In this document: positions 40,705 to 51,621 of the stretch, one piece after another | Layout: every line of letters begins with the position of its first letter | Position numbering within the stretch: the stretch's first letter is position 1 | NCBI GenBank assembly: GCA_030272585.1 | Contig: BSYQ01000001.1 | Coordinates: 3,658,001-3,722,000, forward strand | From: Bryopsis sp. KO-2023 | Taxonomy: Eukaryota > Chlorophyta > Ulvophyceae > Bryopsidales > Bryopsidaceae | Length of the DNA: 64,000 nt | Direction: 5' to 3' | Notes under the pieces: generated by a model | What the model was told of the DNA's origin: nothing | Seen by the model: only the letters and a program-made list of their open reading frames with translations | Databases searched by the model: none | Translations under genes and position numbers: made by a program

Positions 40705-40990
40705 ATGGTTTTAGGGACAGAATGTCCAGTGAGAAAAAAATTATGTGCAATTTCAGGTGATAGAAATGATGAAGAACCACTGTGGGATTCTAGGGTCATA
40801 ATGTTCATGGGGAGAAAAAAGCATTGTGTGATTTTAGGGACAAAATGTCCAGGGAGAGAAACAATTGCAATCTTAGGAAAGAAATGGAGAAAAAGCACGG
40901 GGGGATTTTAGGGACACAATGTCCAGGGGAAAGAAAAACAATGTGTGATTTTAGGGACAGAACGTCCAGGGAGAAAAAACACATTGTAAT
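40705..40990 (+). repeat. Minisatellite with palindromic GGGACA..TGTCC core
   Basis: At least four imperfect units contain ATTTTAGGGACARAAYGTCCAGGG followed by GAGAAAAAA and CATTGTGTG, at about 40713, 40834, 40906 and 40950. A fifth weaker unit lies near 40795. The core GGGACA-NN-TGTCC is self-complementary. Confidence 0.7.
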
Positions 40991-41337
40991 AATCAGGGAT
41001 AATGAAGAGAACAATGTTTGCCTTGAACATGTCTTATAACATGTTTTGGATACAAGCGAGCTATTTCCCTGAGCGAATTGGTATATTACAAAGGATCCCA
41101 CTCCTCTTTTTCTGACTTCTGTCTTTTTTTCTTCCTTTTTTACATCGCGAAGAACATACATCCCAGCAGAAATATTGTGGAACATGTGTGGTCTAGTATA
41201 TTCCAGTCCTCGAAATTTCGAAATTGTGTGTTTAAACAAAACACATCCAGCATGCTGATTGATCAATCGCTGTGTCGAACAAGGCAACCTATCGACAAAC
41301 AATATCCAAAAATTAGAACCTCCTCTGAGAAAAGCAC

Positions 41338-41389
41338 TTTTTTCCTGCGCAAATCTGGTGTTGCAACACCAGATTTGCGCAGGAAAAAA
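41338..41389. repeat. Perfect 52-bp palindrome with no spacer
   Basis: Arms 41338-41363 and 41364-41389 are exact reverse complements. The left arm reads TTTTTTCCTGCGCAAATCTG then GTGTTG, mirrored without a gap at GTTGCAAC. It may be a small foldback element or a cruciform-forming site. Confidence 0.85.
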
Positions 41390-41880
41390 ACCCAGGAAAA
41401 AAAACCCCACGTATGTTTTCTTTCCTGTGGGTCTTTTTCTCAAGGAAAGATAACATCATCAGGGGCTGAAACATTTCATCTGTGCTCAGTGAGCCTGCAA
41501 GCTTCATCCCTCTTCCCAAAAATGAAAGCTTTTTCTGTTTTTTCTGTGTTCGCAGGAGTAAACTGTCCCACAATTCACAAGCTGTACTTGCTCTCACCTG
41601 CAGATGCTGGTTGCATCATTTCCATCGTCCCCTTATTTTCAGCCCTGCCGCAGAACTCCCATCATGTCTCTCTTTGTCCAAGGAAAAAGGCTGTCACTCG
41701 AGCGATCGCATCTTTCGACCTTGATATGGCTTTCTGGAGAGACGAGCATCATCCCACACAACAATGATTTCACCAGCCTCTTTTTATTGTCAATTTCACC
41801 AGGAAACCTTGCACCATCATGGTATAAAATGATCTATCTCCTCTACCTCCAAAATTGTGTTGCCTTCCTTCTGCACGGGC

Positions 41881-42474
41881 CGATCTCTTTCATTCAGCTT
41901 CTGCATTTCCAGTGAAGTGATCCAGCTTCCTGGCCCATGAACATCGTTGTGTTGAGCTCACCACCAGCAGTTGCAGCGACCGAAACACAATGAACTTCTC
42001 TTAGAATACTCATTGTGCATTTAACGGAAAAATTAGAGTACAATCTGATGAACAAGGGAGAAAAAAAGTATGGCACGAAAATACAGTATATTCGTGTGAA
42101 GCTGAGCACTCAGAACAACAAAACGTGCAGGTTACGGGCATCTCTGCTAACAAGACATATGCACACAAGGGAATTCCAGTCAGTTCTTGCTCTGAACTAT
42201 ATTTTCCGATCCGAAAACGATTGACGAACGGATGGCTGCATCCTCACGGGCCGCTGCCACCAAAGATTTAGGTTCTTAAACCTGGGACCATGGTCGACCA
42301 CCCTCCCAACCGTGACGAGACTCCATGCACTAAGACGCTGGGGCACTGCACAGGCAGAAATCTCCTAATAACCACACAAGACGTCTTTCCGACTGGCGTA
42401 CTGGATTTGGGGCTTGCTAACTTGTTCGAAAAGTTCAATGGCCTGGTTTTGGCAATCCCTGCGTATTTGTGATA
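41881..42474 (+). repeat. Dispersed repeat B, copy 2
   Basis: Full-length partner of 15097-15644. It differs by substitutions, an insertion of about 60-70 bp near 42285-42350, and small indels. Non-coding. Confidence 0.75.
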
Positions 42475-42627
42475 CGGAAGCTGTACTGGGGTGTCCTACT
42501 CTGGTGGCACTGCGAGCTCATATTCGCCATCGGAGGGGAATGGGAGATGCCTCCTGGTTGTCACTTTCTAAAGAGAACTTGTTGCCAAAAACACCCAGCA
42601 CGCCTGTCTCCGCTTGTTGTTCGTTCC

Positions 42628-43674
42628 ATGGTACTGGCTGGTAACGCACACGACGGCCAATCTTTCCAATCTCCTGCACGCACCTTCCCTGACACTTCGC
42701 AAAAGCACCAAACCACCGAAACGGATGAACCATCCCTGTGGCAATCGATTTGTTTAATTGAAGAAGCAAGTGAAAGGATCGAAGGTATAGTCTTTTCTTG
42801 TGCTCCTTTTGAAGCACAAAAAGCATAGGATGATTTGAAGTTTTATGTGTTGCTCTCCTTTCGAAAGCTTTTGGGGAGATGTCAATTACCCCCTGAGAAG
42901 TGATCCGATACAAAGGCTCGTTCCTGCCTGGGTGTCTTTTCTCCAGGTCGAGGGTGGAACGATTGATTGATATTCGCTGATTAATGTTCTCCTCGAACAG
43001 AAAAAGAGCTCCCTTGCTCCCCTTTGAACTGAGCTCAAACATTACATTCTGGACAGAACAACAGAGAATATTTAATTCAGCATTCAAGACGGAACGGTCA
43101 GTCGAAAAATTAAACCAGTGCCTCTCAAGACTGTGGCTTCAAAGATATTATCCAAGGAATGCTGTCCTATGAATCAATGCTGTGGTGGTGTTCTGTTGCT
43201 TTCTGAGCACTTATCTTCGAGGGATCGTCGACCTTGGTCCAGGAAAATACATTGCGCTCTTGAAACACCGGCTGCCTTCTTTGGGATTTTTCCTCCCCTG
43301 AGGCTCCCGTCGACGATGCTTGGCGCATCTGAAACACAACGCCACCATTCTTTAACATGAGAAGCCAGCAGCACCATCGCACCAAGAAAGTTCAGACGAC
43401 TTGCAAAGCACACCGGAATTCGTCAATCAACCCCCCCCCCCCCCAAACTCTCAGCCACAGATCAACGAATACAGATACCTCCTATCGCATGGACACGAAC
43501 GTAGCACCCCGTGACGTCCAAAAAGAGCTCGTTTCCTTCCATCACCTGGTATCCAAGACACATGAGTACAGGCAGAGACCAAGGGGAGAATCGAAGCCGC
43601 TTTTTGCCAACAAAAGTTGGAAGGCTGCACTTGAAGCCCCAGCGAGGTCCGCGGCCACCCAACAAAGGCGATAG
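42628..43674 (+). CDS. Small two-exon candidate protein, unknown
   Basis: Exons 42628-42784 and 43475-43674 (GT-AG, phase 1), 118 residues. The first exon is polar and ends in an acidic helix (LWQSICLIEEASERIE). The second is basic (MDTNVAPRDVQKELVSFHHL, KTHEYRQRPRGE) and stops at 43674. The joined helix reads plausibly across the junction. An alternative acceptor near 43080 gives a different short ending. A minus-strand frame (42518-43087) covers part of the same DNA but starts with TTG and shows no motif. No family recognised. Confidence 0.4.
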
Positions 43675-45316
43675 TGACCGACACCGGTTTCGTGAGCCAC
43701 CGGGTCTTCCTTCGTGCCCTGGGCTCCGAAGTGCCAGCTAAAGCCGATGAAAGGAATTACTGCGCCGAGTAAAATGGTGTTGCGAACTTTATACTGTGTG
43801 TGATGATTTCTACGGTTAGGATGGGTATTAGATGTAAATCTGTCGATGATATGAGAACAGGTTTGGAAATGCTACTGAACTTCATCCCACACTCTGAGAG
43901 TCCAGTCTGGGTTTCTTATCAAACCCATGTTTCTTTTTTTTAGACAAGAGCTCCTCCCAAAGAATCAAGAGTCCATCAACTCATCCTCACAGATGTCGAA
44001 GCACTGTGAATGAAATCTAATTGGCCAAAATTGGTTGCTTTTGTGGAGAGGTGGGTGGGGTTCATTGAAGAATGAAGTGACACAAGCAAACCAGGGCCAA
44101 TCAATACATGTTTACATGGAAAATGTATGGATGACCCTTCTTTACAAAGCCAATCACCCCAGAATTCAACAATAAAATAAGCCGCAGTGCTTCTCTTTCT
44201 TGCTCTTTTTTTTTGTTTAAATTTCTTTTTCGAACCAGCAGCGGATGCATATTTTTTCTTTTTCTTTTATCTTGGATGCCATCCAGGCAAAATTCTTTTC
44301 CCAAACTACAAACCAACAAATACTCTTTCTATCTCAAAATCATGGATGATGCTTTTCAAAACATCAATCCTTATCTAATCATTCTCGCTATTTTCTTATC
44401 ACTCTTTTCTTTTGTAAAACCCATCCTCCCCCCCCCAAAAAAAAACAAAAAAAAAAACACCACCGTTCTTCTTCAAATCAGAATTTTGGTCCATAACCCA
44501 ATGCTCATATTACATGATCCGGCACCAATACAATCATCATCGGGCATCCTTTTTAAATTTCTTTCCCTTGAATTTGTTTTTTTTTTCCCTTTTTCATTCA
44601 AGCAATGTATCTATCATCCACCTGCGACTAAACCCCCCCCCCCCCCCCCCCCCAACCCCCAAGTTTGTATACGTGTGTGTGCATGTGTTTTCCTCTGATT
44701 TTTTTTTTTCTTTTCGAAAAGGTTGAAAAAAAAAAAAGAACGATGAAACAAAGCCCAACACCAAGAATGTGCAAATCGTTACAAAAGAAAACTATCACCC
44801 CCTTTCGTCCTCGAAAAAACCCACCACCACCACCAACGCTTGTTTTGTTTTGTTTTTTGCTTTGGTTCGGTTTCTTTTTTTTTTTCTCTCTCTCTCACAT
44901 GGGCTCCCCCCCCCCCTTTCCCTCACAAATCCCGACCGAACCCACTGTACATACATCAACAAATCCCCGAAGCCACAATGCCGAAACGCACTACACCGAT
45001 TTCATTTCCCTTTTTTCTTTTTTTTTCCCTTGCACCACAGATAATGTAGCAAATCCCCCTCCCTCTCCTCTTGCTCCTTGCTCCGATTTAAAAAAAAACA
45101 GAAACTCATTTCGGAAGGTTTTTTTTTTTTTTCCCTCTCCACACCGACCCGAAAGAGATTAATTTCAACGAAGGGACAACAAAAAAAAAAAAATCAGATC
45201 GGATGGCTTCCTCTCTGGATGGGATTGAAGACCAAATTTTTTCGTTTCGCTTTTTTTTTCTTTTCCTTTTCTTCTTTTTGCGTCAAAACCAACAAAAATC
45301 CTGGAGAGAGAGAGAG
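43675..45316. other. Intergenic, homopolymer-rich
   Basis: Poly-C, poly-T and poly-A runs dominate, for example a C run of about 20 near 44631-44653. 44143-44247 is a second copy of dispersed repeat C. No exon recognised. The 3' UTR of the WD40 gene lies at its right end. Confidence 0.5.
44143..44247 (+). repeat. Dispersed repeat C, copy 2
   Basis: Matches 38671-38760 in the same orientation through TTCAACAATAAAATAAGCYGC and TTTTTCGAACCAGC, with an expanded T run. Confidence 0.6.
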
Positions 45317-48300
45317 TCAGGCCTCCATGATGGCATCGCTCGGTCCGACGGCTGCATCGTCTTGTGAAATTCCCCCCCAGCTGAAAACCTTGATTTCTCC
45401 GTGCATGTCCCCGATGAAAACATATCCACCGGGGGCAAAGGCCAATGCTCGGGCATCGTCGATCTATGAACCAGAGAAAAACACTAACAGTGAGAAAAAA
45501 ATAAGATATTTTTTCCTGATATCTGCGAAAAAAACTATATATATTATCCAGGGGGGGTAGAGAGCTAGATACGGTCATGATGATGATACGGTGGTGTTTT
45601 CCTGAGTCAGCCAAAAACGCATTTCCGTGAACGGACCGCACTCGACCTTTTGGCCGTGTGTAGAATAATTTCAATTCAATAGAATAGATACTCCATCAAA
45701 AGGCCAAATCACGACCACCAAAAAGACTGCAAAATTAGCAGGACTCGAACCCCTGTCCCCACCCCATGCTGCCACCTTGTGGAAATCATGTCAGAATTTT
45801 AACACGTTTTGACGCACCTCTGGTAGCACTCCCTTGACTTCGAAACCCGGTAGATTGTATAAGATCACTTCTCGGGACGCCATGCCCACCATCAGCACTG
45901 GGTTGCCTTCGGCATCAGGGGTTCCACACATGGACAAAATCCCAACAGCCACACCATTCTGTAACAAAACCATGGTGAGCAATGATCGTTTTTGCAAGCA
46001 TTCACGGCCAGTTTTTCGAATCCCCATGTATTGTTATCAGCAGAATATGCACCAGGTGGGCATCCGTTAATCAACCTGGGGACCCCCTTTCGGCAGGGTG
46101 CGTGGGTATCCTTTGCAGAACAGATTGCAATGATCGATGCGAAAGAAATACATATGTATTATACAATATATTATTATTTTTATATCGATCCGTTTCGTGA
46201 ACGAGCTGCACTTGGCCTTTTGGCCTTGTGTGAAACAATTTTCCAATGCAAAAAGTATTATATCTATCTATATACATATGCACGGCTGGTCGTGGTGGTG
46301 GTTGTGGTGGTTTAAAAATGGAAGACGAAACCGGCATAAAGATTGATTGAATTGCGTATGTTCCAACACTCACGTTTATCTTGCCTTGATGAATGTAGTT
46401 GGGTTGTTCTTCGAGGATGGATCCCCCCGATCCACCAGAATCATACTTCCAGACGCATACGCATCCATCCATCGATCCAGTGATGAGGAAATCCTTCATG
46501 ACAAGAGAATAACAAACGATGTAGAGGTTAATCGACAAGGTTATATAACACCACAATTTTTTTTTTCTGGGGGAAAGGTCATGGAGCCAACGGTGACTGT
46601 TTTGATATCTGAAAAATGGTGCATTTTTGGAATGTAAATAATACCTGCCAACAAACCATGCTCATGATGGATCGATGATGGGCCCTGTCTAATTTTTGAG
46701 CGAGGCTGCCCGTGTCGAGATTCCATACCTAAAAAAACAAATGATAAGATAAATTGGAGCAACCAGAAGAGCACAAAAAAACAGACACAACCGATCGAGA
46801 AAAAAAACCCAGAAAAAAAAGGAAAAGTGATTATACGAGCAGCATTTTTCTTTTTTCTTTTTCTTTTTTTTTGGGGGGGGGGATGGCTCCACTCACTCTA
46901 ATGTTCCCGGTTCTGTCTGCAGAGAAAAGAAAATTCGATATCGATGTTAGGCATTGGACGCTGTGTGAATGACCACCCTGCTCCAGTCCTAGGGACCCCT
47001 GCAAAAAAAATCAAAATAAAAAAATTTAAACTGCTCTCATCTAAATTCCTGCCAAAAATGCCACATCGTCAAGAAACGCAGCAAAAGAATTTTCCAGTGA
47101 AAATTAACGAAACAATTTTATCTGCTTTTGGAGTGAATTCTCTCTGCAAGAATGGAGGGACCTTACCGCTGGATCAAAGCTATCTGTCGCTTCATTAAAT
47201 TTCCATGCTTTGATCGTTTTGTCCTCTCCTCCACTAAACAGCAAGTTTTTCACAGCGTGTAGGCAAACCACGGGTCCCTGTCAAAATCATGGCAAAAAAA
47301 AAACAAAAGCAGCTCAGTTTCAAATGCCCACATGAATTGCCTTAAATTCATCGAAACAAACAAGAGGCAAAGATTGCCACTCCACATTCAGGTGAGGATG
47401 ACTAATTTGCTGAGCATTTTACATCATATTGTCTTTTTTGCCCAAAGAAACCAACAACAGCAGCAAGGTACTCAATTAATTAAGCCTTAGTGCAGAGTGA
47501 GGTCTCGAGGATTTTTTTAGATGCCTTTCTATAAAAAAAAAGCCATAGCATATGGAACATAGATGATGACAAAAAAAAACGCATCAGGATAATATTCATT
47601 TTTCAACACTCGAATCGTTTCACCGACGCCCCCCGCCCCCCAAAAAAAAGCGAAATAAGAAAAATAACAGCCAAAGAAACCCATCCTCCCATCCAAATTT
47701 ACGACTGACATCTTTTTCTATTTTTCTTCAAGACTGAAAGCCTCGTTGACCCTCCCATTTTATTCTTTCTTTCTTTCTTTCTTTCTTTTTTAAAACATTA
47801 TTTTCTCAAAACCGAGTGGAAATCCCACCATTGATTCCTACCATGCCTTCCTCACCACATGTGCATTTAATGTATTTTCCGTGTTTTTGGCCAAATTGTA
47901 GAAATGTACGTCGCCAGACATGCCCCCGGGCGCTACATTGAACTTGTGAACCCCCACGAAAAGATATCCGCCCGCCAACAGAAGGACCTTCACCTCGCCC
48001 TCAAATCGGACCGTCTCTTCGCACTGCATAAAAGAGTTTTTTTATTGTTATTTTATGGAAATATATAGAGATATAAGAAACTGAAAGTGTCGAGTTATAA
48101 TTTTGAATATGCAGATATGTATAATTCATGATAAAAAAAAGGATACGAAAAAAATCCACAATTGTCAGCGACAAAAAAAACAAAACAATACAGATGAACA
48201 GGGATAAATATATATTTTTTTTTAATTTTTAAAAAAGTTGATGAATCAAAATTAATACACATGCATTTCTCAACCTGGCCACTCTCTGCACTCCAAACGC

Positions 48301-49928
48301 TGACAGTGGAATCCTCCGATGCAGTGAACATCTTAACCAAACAACCATAAAAAAATCAGCACATGGAGAACAGTTGGTATGGGATTGTGAAAAACAAAAC
48401 AAAAAAAACAGAGGGTGGGCGAATATTATGGTCAAATAATAACACTGCCCGTTTCTTACCTTTCCACTGTTTTCGTCGAAGGCGATGGAAGTGATGCTCT
48501 GCAACCATTGGGAAAGAAAAAAACGAAACATCGTGAAGGGCTGCTTTCTCCGTCTAGATCACTTTTTTTTTTTTTTTCGCTTGTGAAAGGATGAAAGAAA
48601 AAGTGTTTTTTTTTTTAAAGCAAAACCACCAGGGTTTCATTAAACCTTCCCACTTCTTTTTTCACACAACCAAGGAGCTCCACGGACTTTTTCTTTTCAA
48701 ACTTGCACAGAAATTTCTTCCGAAAAACTTCCAACTTTTCCAGTCCTCTCGACCGAACACGTTACGAATTCTTTTTTCCACCTCCATTTTTTTCTCTTTT
48801 TTTTTTTTTTTGGATATTCTTCGAGCCAATCGATCACCTTTCCGTGTCCTTTGATGTTCACGATCCATTCTAAACCAGCGGGCATGTTACTGCTGGAGGT
48901 GGACTCCTCCTGCCGAGGTCGATTTTTTTGCCACCGACCTCCATCACGATTATCCCTGTCTCTGTAATCTCGCCCTCGCCCTCTTCCAGATTGGTAGTCA
49001 CCACCCCATCCACCTTTTTGACGCAAAAAATTATTCATAAATTAAATTAAATTAAATTAAAAACTGTGTCTTTTTTTAAAATAAAATACTTTTTGTTGCA
49101 ATTCTTTATTTACCGCTTGGAACCTGAATCGATATTAGATATTGATTTTTTGGGGAAAAAAAACAAAAAAAACAGCATTGCAGAACCCTAAATTTTTTGT
49201 TTGAAGTTGCTTTTTCATCTGAATGCCCCCAGCTAATCCTTTTCTTGTGTGGATCAGGCCCCTAAAAAAAAGTTTTGATCTTATTTTTATTGTTTCATAA
49301 ATTTTGCTGGCTGGGGGAAGAGGTCCATGAGGCCCCAGAAGAAAACGCGACCTCACGCTTCCTCTAGGACGGCGTTCTCGTTTAAAACCGACACCAATAC
49401 TGGAGCGAGCCCGATTCGAACCGTGACTTGAGGAGCCCTCCACCCCAATTTCTTCCTGCAATCGAACAGAGTGAAAAACGCTCTTCTGCCCATCGTTCCC
49501 CGCTCCTCACCAGTTCTCGATTTGCCTCCCCCTCTGCCGTTCGACCGGTAATACCCATCCCCACGTCCACGGGACCCGTCGTGCCTCCCCCCTCTGCCGT
49601 ACCGGTCGTCGTACTGTCCCCTACGCCCTCCACCGTGCCCCCTGTCGTCTTGATTCCAGTCGTTGCCTCTATACCGGCCACTGGAACCTCCTCCGCGTCG
49701 ACTGCTGTTGTTGTCGCTCCATCTCGACCCTCCCCTTCCCCCACCGTTGTAACCCCCACCTCCGAATCCCCTGTCATCGTTTCGTCCCCGGCTCTGTTCT
49801 TGATTATCGCGAACGTAGGGGGGTCTACGGTCGTCCCTGCTGCCCCAGTTTGAACTCCCCCTACCACGGCCGCCGAAGTTGGAACGGCCTCGGTTACGGT
49901 TTGGCCGATAATCGCTCGAGCCAAACAT
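45317..49928 (-). CDS. RGG-box WD40-repeat protein (zfwd-like), 11 exons
   Basis: Minus-strand exons: 49928-49511, 49013-48838, 48498-48460, 48331-48275, 48023-47856, 47277-47167, 46998-46897, 46728-46645, 46493-46374, 45958-45818, 45463-45317. All phases fit; 520 residues. Residues 1 to about 175 are Gly/Arg/Asp-rich with many RGG and GRGRG motifs, expected to bind RNA or poly(ADP-ribose). A seven-bladed WD40 propeller follows, with units such as MFTASEDSTVSVWSAESG, LLFSGGEDKTIKAWKFNE and FLITGSMDGCVCVWKYD. The propeller resembles plant zfwd proteins, but the CCCH zinc finger those carry is absent, as residues 1-195 contain no Cys. The exon arrangement is clean. The likely role is in RNA metabolism or as a scaffold; specific partners are unknown. 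Confidence 0.9.
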
Positions 49929-50499
49929 CTCGGCTCGTTGGACTCAAGTCTTGGAACGGAAGCGATCTCCGCAGAGCGACCGCGAACCCGCCCGTTCTGC
50001 GTGGCTCAATCTCTTTCCGACCCTGCCCTCTTCTCGTTAGTTTGGACGACTATGGAAGGCGACCGAGACGCTTTCACCGAAAAAAGAACTGTTTGCAGCT
50101 TCGTGAAAAATCCGTTGGCCATGCTCATTAGTTGGGCACTTCAATGATTTCGCCAATTATTGCTCCCTTGGCACGTGGCAAGTCGTAACAGAAAAACCAA
50201 CTGCATTCTCTTCGATTCGCAGACCAGCCAGATGGATGTTCGCGACGGCCAACCGTGCAACTTTCCCAACGACACCAAATCCAACGAGGTGGCGGTCCGT
50301 TGTAATGAGTCGAGACGTTTGCGACAAGCAGGTCGGTCCTGATAGTGGAACCAAACGCACGCAAGGTCGCAACAACATAGATGGCGACTCACCTTGCGTG
50401 GGTTTGTTTCCACTACCAGTACACCTCCATAAGCGTCGCAAACACACAGCTCAACGTCTGCGTCTATGTCGAGATGAGCTGAGCTCTGAGCGGGGTGGT
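49929..50499 (-). other. Upstream region with possible minus-strand exon fragments
   Basis: The first part should be the promoter and 5' UTR of the WD40 gene. Two minus-strand stretches look exon-like: about 50475-50390, reading LDIDADVELCVCDAYGGVLV up to a GTGAGT donor, and from about 50340 downward after a CAG acceptor. They do not give one clear frame and the hAT-like MITE interrupts the upstream side. They may be remnants of a gene. No product named. Confidence 0.3.
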
Positions 50500-50668
50500 C
50501 AGAGGCGGATACAGGGGGGGTGCGCAGGAGCACGCGCACCCCCGTCTTGTCGCGTTTTTTTCCCCTTTCTTTTACACCACTATATAGTAGAGAGAGGCGC
50601 AGTTTTGAAACGTTCGAATGGGGCTTTAGGTATCGAACGCGCACCCCCCTCTCTGGAATCCGCCCCTG
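50500..50668. mobile_element. hAT-like MITE, 169 bp
   Basis: Left end CAGAGGCGGATACAGGGGGG and right end complement CAGGGGCGGATTCCAGAGAG form imperfect terminal inverted repeats continuing into GGTGCGC. CAGGGGCGGAT ends are common in hAT-type MITEs. The flanks GGGGTGGT and GTGGTGTG only partly match, so the 8-bp duplication is decayed or uncertain. Non-coding. Confidence 0.6.
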
Positions 50669-51621
50669 GTGGTGTGACATGGTACTAGTTTATGTTTTGT
50701 AGAAAAGTTGGTTCTTGCTCAAGAAATCCTGTCGTCAGGAAGGGACTGTTGGAAAGTGTCTCGTATTGTTCCCGCGCGACTCGTTGTCAACGGGTCTGCC
50801 TATGGTAAAAGTCAAAATTAAATAAATCCTATTTCCCTTCGAATTTGCCTCTATTGAATATTTTTATGGGAGCTTTCCCTGTTCTTGATATACAGCTGAA
50901 CGAGCAGAGCTGCAAGCACCAGCGTTCTTTACCACCGCAGTCGATGCATAAAAAATTTGTGCCCTGGGGAGAGTCGCGTGTGGCGCGTGCACTATAAAGT
51001 CAAATGGCGGGCCGCCATGGTCAAAGTTAACCGAAGACTGACCCACGCACAGCACCAGCAACACTCAAAAGATCACAATAAACCCAAGGTCACTTTGGAG
51101 AAAGCGATTTTGCTCGACTTGGGCGGCAAAGTGTCAATGAGCGCCCTGGCCACTGGGCCCGTTCAAGACACCGCACCAGTATGACGTCAAAGAGTCACTG
51201 GATATATTGACTTCAAACTTAGCGAATTGACGCTCCACCGCGTCGCTTCGATATTTCTTGCGGATAGACTGAGCTCTTCACACATACACAACTATTATGA
51301 TCCTCTTTCCCTTTCATCGACCAAACTGTAGCATCCGCCATTGGTTTCTGACGTCACCGCCCGGTTTTACACTTTATACCAAGGTTGGAATGCAAAGCTT
51401 CTTTGGGTGTTATATCAATCTTTCTTCTTTAGCATGATGGCTGTTATCTTGTTAGTACACTTGCACCATTTGCAGCTTTCTTTTGGGAAGGAAAGATATT
51501 CACACAGTGGCAACTCCAAGGACCCCACATAGCACTGTTACCAGCCGCCATGGAAATCACTTGGTTGTCAATGTCCAGGACCAAAAAAGGAATCGCCTGA
51601 CTCCACCCTGCCCTACCACTT
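50669..51621. other. Intergenic and promoter of the deacetylase-like gene
   Basis: An ATG frame at 51017-51184 (55 aa, MVKVNRRLTHAQHQQH...) is present but has no support. No other feature recognised. Confidence 0.4.

Larger units (their letters stand above)
40050..41880. other. Intergenic with minisatellite and palindrome
   Basis: No exon recognised. It contains the GGGACA/TGTCC minisatellite (40705-40990) and the 52-bp perfect palindrome (41338-41389). Long plus-strand frames near 41078-41767 are A/T- and F/S-rich without splice logic and were not called. Confidence 0.4.

Noticed and set aside
41078-41767. 229-aa plus-strand ORF
   Set aside because: Composition is F/S/K-rich like translated A/T-rich intergenic DNA; it runs through a perfect palindrome and has no motif.
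42275-42350. tRNA-like arm in dispersed repeat B copy 2
   Set aside because: A T-arm-like hairpin is visible but the rest does not fold as a tRNA, and copy 1 of the repeat lacks the segment.
42518-43087. 189-aa minus-strand ORF
   Set aside because: Begins with TTG; no family motif. The plus-strand two-exon model has better splice signals, though both are weak.
45725-45790. Possible tRNA in a WD40-gene intron (GGTTCGAGTCC on the minus strand)
   Set aside because: Only a B-box-like word; no acceptor, D or anticodon stem could be drawn around it.
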